47,553 nt of DNA from Mnemiopsis leidyi (taxonomy: Eukaryota > Ctenophora > Tentaculata > Lobata > Bolinopsidae): assembly GCA_000226015.1 (NCBI GenBank), contig JH155439.1:54231-101783 (forward strand), read 5' to 3'. Positions within the stretch are counted from its first letter, which is position 1; each line of letters starts with the position of its first letter. This document shows positions 42,716 through 47,553 of the stretch, in pieces. A program made the position numbers and the translations under genes. A model generated the notes under the pieces. It did no database searches. It was not told the DNA's origin and saw nothing but the letters and a program-made list of their open reading frames with translations.

Positions 42716-43075
42716 CTGCAAGATATGTCGTGTGTGGAAAGCAACAACGTTAATTTTCCAAAGTTTCTTTACTCGGGCGTAGTAAAAAAGCTTCACAAAC
42801 GGTCCAAAACAAGATGTAAGATTTTCATGAGAAGGTTTCAACATTTTGAGTTTGTGCATTTGGTCCATGAAGATAAATATAAAACTTAGCAAGTTTCTGA
42901 AATTATTCATTCGGAAATAATATTTATGGATGATATTTATGGATAAAGCAATTTTTCATGTGACCATTTGGATCAGACGTTCGCGTTGAAGATACTATAA
43001 TTTTGTGGGTTTGCTTGAAATAACATTCGTTTTAAATTCTGATTAAGTTTACTTATTTGTCACTAAACTGCTTAG

Positions 43076-46000
43076 ATCAGAAGAGACGATTAGAGTTTTA
43101 TCCCGACAGAGTGGACTACTTCAAAATCAATTCAGACAAAAGATCCGGAACTATTCCCATATCAGGAGTGAGGTATTGATAAGTTTAATTACAATCGTTT
43201 ATACACAATCACCACTACCTAATAATTATTAGGAAATTGTGACAGTTTTCAGTTAAATGGTTCAAAGTCGCAATCAAAATTCTTGATGAGTGACGGTTGC
43301 CGAATGCCGAAGTCCTTTTCATACAATATATTTTAGAGGGTTAATCCTTCAGGGTTGAAATCCGGCCCCAGGATGAGCACCACTTCGAATTTGTGTTTGA
43401 CGACATTAAAGATCGGCAGTATGTGTTCATGTGTGAGTCTGACGTAGTTAAAGCTAGTATGCTGTGGATAGCCAATGGAGAGCAACATAACAACTATGGT
43501 CCAACTATGAGGTAGGAAAGCAGTAGTTACGGTCTTACTATGAATTAAGGACACAACATCTAAGGTGTTATCATGAAATACGGACACAGCAATAATGGTA
43601 CTCGGGTGCACGCCAATGCCATTTTAGTGAACCGGCGTCGGCGTGTACAAAACGATATCGGCAAGACTTAGGTCAGCAGTTAGCAAATAACGAATAAAAA
43701 AACGAATAACGAATTTGAACGTCTCACTACATTCATGTAATGTCAGACACTATATCGAAAAGATATCAAAAAGAGTAAAGAAATAAATAAATTCCCTAAA
43801 ACAAATTCAAAAAATCATAACATGCGTCAAAGAGTTATAAGAGGAGTATATAGCGAAAAGTCAAGACCATGTCTAACTCTAACGCAGTGCCAAAAAAAAC
43901 TCCTCAAGAAGTCCAGTCAAGCAATGTCTATATACATAGTATAATCAGCTCTGAATATAGATATTTCATAGATAACTTTCACTTCTTTAAATAGTCTACT
44001 AATCTATTACTAATATAGCAATATGAGAAAATAGGTAGATGCAAAAACGTTTATTTGAGGTATTTATATTCCATTTTTGCAGACATCTAAGACCTAGTAC
44101 ATTGGAGTTTATGAACATCATGAAGGTATATTGAGTTCTGATTTTGAATATGTGTATCAATATACAATTTTGGTAGCTGATAAAATATTCGATTTTTGGA
44201 GTGTATTAATGATCTTAAAAAAGCATAAAAACATGCTTGATAAATTTTACAAGTTTCAAATAAAGATGCTAAGACTATATGCAGATGTGTTTGTTGGGCT
44301 ATAACCATGCATCGAAAAATTTAAGGAGACACCCATGATTTACCCATGATGTTAGTCCCATTTTGTTGGCGACTAACTCAAATTTCAATTGTTTCAGTCC
44401 CACAACATAATACGAGAGCTCATTCTCAAAAAGTACAAGGAAGCAGCCAATTATTTCGCGACAGGACCAAGAATGGTGGTACGTAAGTAGCCAATACGTC
44501 CATGTTGGATAAATTTTTAGCTCTTTTTAGATTAATTGTCATCGATCATTTTTACAACCATTTTTTTAGAGAGACTACGAGGATGCAGACTGTATGGGTA
44601 TAAGTATCATGTCGAAAATTCCGACAGAAGAATCCTCCTCTTCCGACGACGATTCTAAAAGTCAGTCATCTACAAGCAGGACATCGAGCTCAAAGGTAGT
44701 ATCAAGTTCAAACTCAGTTCTTTGAATATCACAGTTGCAGTCTATAATCACATAAACATCTGTAACATCTAACTTTTCATCAGAGAGCTGTGATGAACGC
44801 CCTTTTTCTGAAATCTATTTTTGTTTTTCCAAAGACCTTTTTAAATTTGGAATTGTATTATAAACTACAGAATTATTTTAGTAATGTATCCCGTGATACA
44901 ATGCTTTATCCACATCCGTTACGATTAGTCTTCAGTAATATCAATGATTCCAGGTGATAAACACACCACAGCAGTTGACTCTAAAATTAACTCAAGGAAC
45001 AAGATCTTTCGAAATGAAGGAAGAAGAGGGTTACATGACAGCTAGTTCATTGGCCCAAACTGAGGTTGTACCAAGTTTTCTTTTGAAAAGGCGTTTTTAT
45101 AATAGGTTTTTTTTTTCTGAAAACCAAAGGGGGTTTGACTTTGGTTGTATTGTCCCGGCAGCTTTTTTTTTTCAACATTCGTGTTTCTAAGGGACTTATA
45201 TACTATATATATTATATAGGTATCAAAAACACAGGCCATTCTAATTTAAGCTACACTGTTACCGCCTCAACATCTCTGTCAATTACGTAAAATAAGGCAG
45301 AAATTTTTGAGCCTGTGAACCTGTCGATCCAGTGTCAGCATAACTTCAGTTAGGATGTTTCGTTTTTGTCATATCAGTCCTTTAAAATGGGAATACTGGC
45401 AAAACGCTGGTGCGAAAAATCAACAAAATCCTTCTTTTGCCTTGGGAATAATATCACCGTTTTTTATGTTGCCGCAATTTATATGCCTTTAGGCCATCGG
45501 CAGGTATTTCTTTACCCAGATATTTCCGGGGAAAAGTCACGAAGTACCTATTTTTTCACCCGACTATTCCTTGTATAAAATAACGTTTAGTTCTCAAAAA
45601 TCTATTTGTCCTGCAGCAGGTCATGTTACAAATATAGAGCACGGTGTACAAGTATAGGTATTTTGTATTTATAGGTATATATTGTGACATTGTAACATCA
45701 CCTCATCCTACTTACGTATGCTCTAAATTCCGACTTTTCATTTGGATTGTTACAAATTTTACTTCGTGTCTCTGACTTGTCAATGGAAACCCCCAGCCCC
45801 CTCCATGGAAGCAATATTATTACTTTCTGCCATATCGCTTATTCTTAGATTTCATGACGAAGCACGCTGTCTATGAAATAACAGTCCTGAACTGTGAAGG
45901 ATATATCTATCAGTATCAGTTATTTTCATTCAATATGCTAATTGCCATGCATTGCTTAATGACCTGAAATGCAAGACAATGTTTCTGAAGTTCAAAAAAA

Positions 46001-46132
46001 TTATCTATTTTTGTTAGTGGGTATTCCAATTCCCTGTATTTATAGTTTGACGATTTTAGGAAAGAGTTTGGCCTGCACATTTCGAGAATGTACAAACAGA
46101 TGTACAAAGAAATCGGAACGAAAGGAGAGCAG
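43076..46132 (+). CDS. PH-domain protein, seven internal exons (partial)
   Basis: Exons 43076-43172, 43353-43511, 44083-44125, 44398-44478, 44570-44695, 44954-45064 and 46046-46132, all phase-consistent. The first two give a pleckstrin-homology fold: RRLEFYPDRVDYFKINS (beta strands 2-3), GTIPISGVR, then HHFEFVFDDIKDRQYVFMCE and a C-terminal helix VVKASMLWIANG with the near-invariant PH Trp. After it: LRPSTLEFMNIMK, a helix IIRELILKKYKEAANYF, a Ser/Asp-rich linker (PTEESSSSDDDSKSQSS), a segment with EEEGYMTASSL (a possible phosphotyrosine site), and a basic helical exon EFGLHISRMYKQMYKEIG. PH domains bind phosphoinositides or proteins at membranes, which suggests a signalling adaptor. First PH strand and start codon not found; the 3' end lies beyond or was missed. 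Exact family unknown. Confidence 0.75.
43604..43655. repeat. Inverted copy of the CG-rich foldback repeat at 11143-11194
   Basis: TGCACGCCAATGCCATTTTA and GTGAACCGGCGTCGGCGTGT, reverse-complementary to 11143-11194 with few differences. It lies in an intron of the PH-domain gene. Confidence 0.72.
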
Positions 46133-46884
46133 GTAGAAAATGTATGGGATCTCCTTTTGTTGAAAAAAGGAATGATAAGGACGTTTTAGATAAAAAGTTT
46201 ACAATACACAAGTACTAGCAGGGTAGGCCCAGACAACGTTAAAGGTTGTAACCAGTACTAGAACTCCTTTTTACCACATCATCAACAAGAATTTTGCTCG
46301 TTATTCCCGACAGACGGGCGATATATTTCCACCTAGCCGGAGCTGTTAAAATCTCATTTGAGAATGATGAAGAATAATACTACACTTTACATACTCGCCA
46401 CTCGCTTGCAGATATTTTAGGCCTGAGCTATTGCATTGATATCACGCGCCGTGTAAATAAAATGACATGGCACTGCATTATAAAACGAAAATTGTGCGCA
46501 CTAAAACTCTTGCGCTTGGTTGTTAGTTTGATTTGCTATTGCTGCATTTTGTCGACGATTTGATCTGTGTCGCAATATATTGTAGGTGCGAGTGAATTTT
46601 TGCCAAATGTCTGAATTGAACTTTAAATGATGTAAAGCAAGCACTGTGCAGCCAGTAATCCATCAGACATTCATTCATTATCATCTAAAACCTTTAATAT
46701 CCTGTTGCATTTGGTTACAACTAATAACTTAACTCCTATTCCTTAGTTTTTTAAGTCGGAATTCATCATTTACAAATTGATCAAAGTAAACAAACAACCT
46801 TATCGCTGATATCACAATGCACATTTTGTTCCAGCCGAATCGATCAATTATCGTGATTTTCAGTTTTGTTAACAAGGTTAGCTC
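46133..46884. other. Non-coding; nothing recognised
   Basis: AT-rich DNA after the last recognised PH-gene exon. No acceptable exon or repeat seen. Confidence 0.45.
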
Positions 46885-47405
46885 GGGGCCGGTAGCTCAA
46901 TTGGTAGAGCACTCATGTACAAAATGCAAAGGTTGTCGGACCCGACTCAGCAAAGTGTCCGTTCATGAACTTTCTGGATTGACTATCAGTGGAAATTGTG
47001 TCTGTTTGAATATGGGTTGGTGGTGTAGTGGTATCTACCCCGACTTTCTATGCAGAAGATCGGGGGTTCAATTCCCAGATCCGCCAATCCTAGAGGAGTG
47101 CGCTAAGGGCATTTGCCTATGCAATCTTCTTCGGTCGACTCAGCCGAATGACCGGGAAACCGTGATTGAGGGTTAAATGAGGAGGGTCTCCGTTAAAAGA
47201 TCTAGAATCTTCCAGGAGCTCCTTCAGTATAACTGTAAAAGCCTGGGTACAGGTGTAACAAATACAAATATATCTGTTCCGTCATGTAGCTTTGTTGACA
47301 CATCATGTAGCTTTGTTGATTCTTCAGCCCACACACAACAACATAACACATTCATTACCATCAAGTGCATACCTCTGGGAGTCCAGCTTGCTCAAATGAG
47401 AATCT
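46885..47405 (+). mobile_element. tRNA-derived SINE (same family as 40903-41180), interrupted
   Basis: The head GGGGCCGGTAGCTCAATTGG then TAGAGCACTC (46885-46915) and GGTTGTCGGACC match the full copy. The 3' part (TCATGTAGCTTTGTTGA, then GTGCATACCTCTGGGAGTCC, to about 47405) matches after a 250-bp interruption. One internal segment, TCATGTAGCTTTGTTGA, is duplicated. It ends in ACAATATGAT repeats. Confidence 0.78.
47015..47264 (+). mobile_element. Second tRNA-derived SINE nested inside the first
   Basis: The insertion begins with a tRNA-like head (47017-47087): acceptor arms TTGGTGG and CCGCCAA pair (one G-U), a TGTAGTGGTATC D-arm, and a perfect B box GGTTCAATTCC (47065-47075). The T stem keeps only three pairs with two extra bases, so this is a tRNA relic rather than a working gene. 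The body to about 47264 is unrelated to the first SINE. Flanking TTGAATATG / ACAAATATA resemble a decayed target duplication. Confidence 0.6.
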
Positions 47406-47553
47406 GAACCACAATATGATACAATATGATACAATATAAATATCTGGGCTGTTTATGATATTGCTACTTTTATCATTTTTTAACAGGGTCCATGAAACGC
47501 AAACGAATATGCAGAAAACGACAGATTAAAACTACAATTTGGTTAATATAAAT

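Noticed and set aside
47017-47087. Possible functional tRNA gene
   Set aside because: The acceptor arms pair, but the T stem has only three pairs with two extra bases, and the sequence continues into a SINE body inside another SINE.
1-47553. CRISPR array, operon or prokaryotic defence system
   Set aside because: The genes are intron-bearing, repeats lack regular unique spacers, and nothing in the window is bacterial.

Overview
This is an AT-rich stretch of animal nuclear DNA. Genes are split into short exons with GT/AG introns. The window also holds TTAGGG telomere-type repeats, tRNA-derived SINEs with target-site duplications, minisatellites, microsatellites and two N gaps (11104-11113 and 25490-25503). 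The gene content (vWA/Tudor-like protein, intronless class A GPCRs, PH-domain protein, MULE-type transposase debris) fits an invertebrate metazoan. I cannot name the species.

Layout. 1-2990: two tandem copies of a repeat unit carrying decayed MULE transposase sequence (+) and an SGNH-like fragment (-). 2991-8830: repeat-rich DNA with a duplicated 90-bp block, an AAAGAT array and a CAGTACTATA minisatellite. 8895-9456: last three exons of a one-pass membrane protein (+). 9986-10555: Asn-rich single-exon protein (-). 11028-11588: gap-associated repeat block. 12234-15050: complete seven-exon gene for a 323-residue type I membrane protein (-). 15652-15876: exon-like ORF (+). 15958-16122: TTAGGG array held between inverted arms. 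17900-18470: 47-bp minisatellite next to a CRE/X-box/E-box cluster. 19863-20912 and 23553-24503: two paralogous intronless GPCRs (-). 26265-42593: one large gene of about 26 exons (-), like the VWA3A/VWA3B family, about 1,600 residues. Its 3.7-kb intron contains a separate three-exon gene (+, 31656-32262) for a small acidic secreted or GPI-anchored protein. 43076-46132: seven internal exons of a PH-domain protein (+). 46885-47405: a SINE interrupted by a second SINE.

I rebuilt the multi-exon models by hand from splice signals and phase. In the seven-exon gene, the nested gene and the PH gene every junction keeps frame. In the vWA gene two junctions around 33.2-34.0 kb and the 5' end near 42.6 kb do not close cleanly. 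Nothing here looks operonic. The GPCR pair reflects local duplication; the vWA gene is probably ciliary by family, and the rest are unlinked neighbours.
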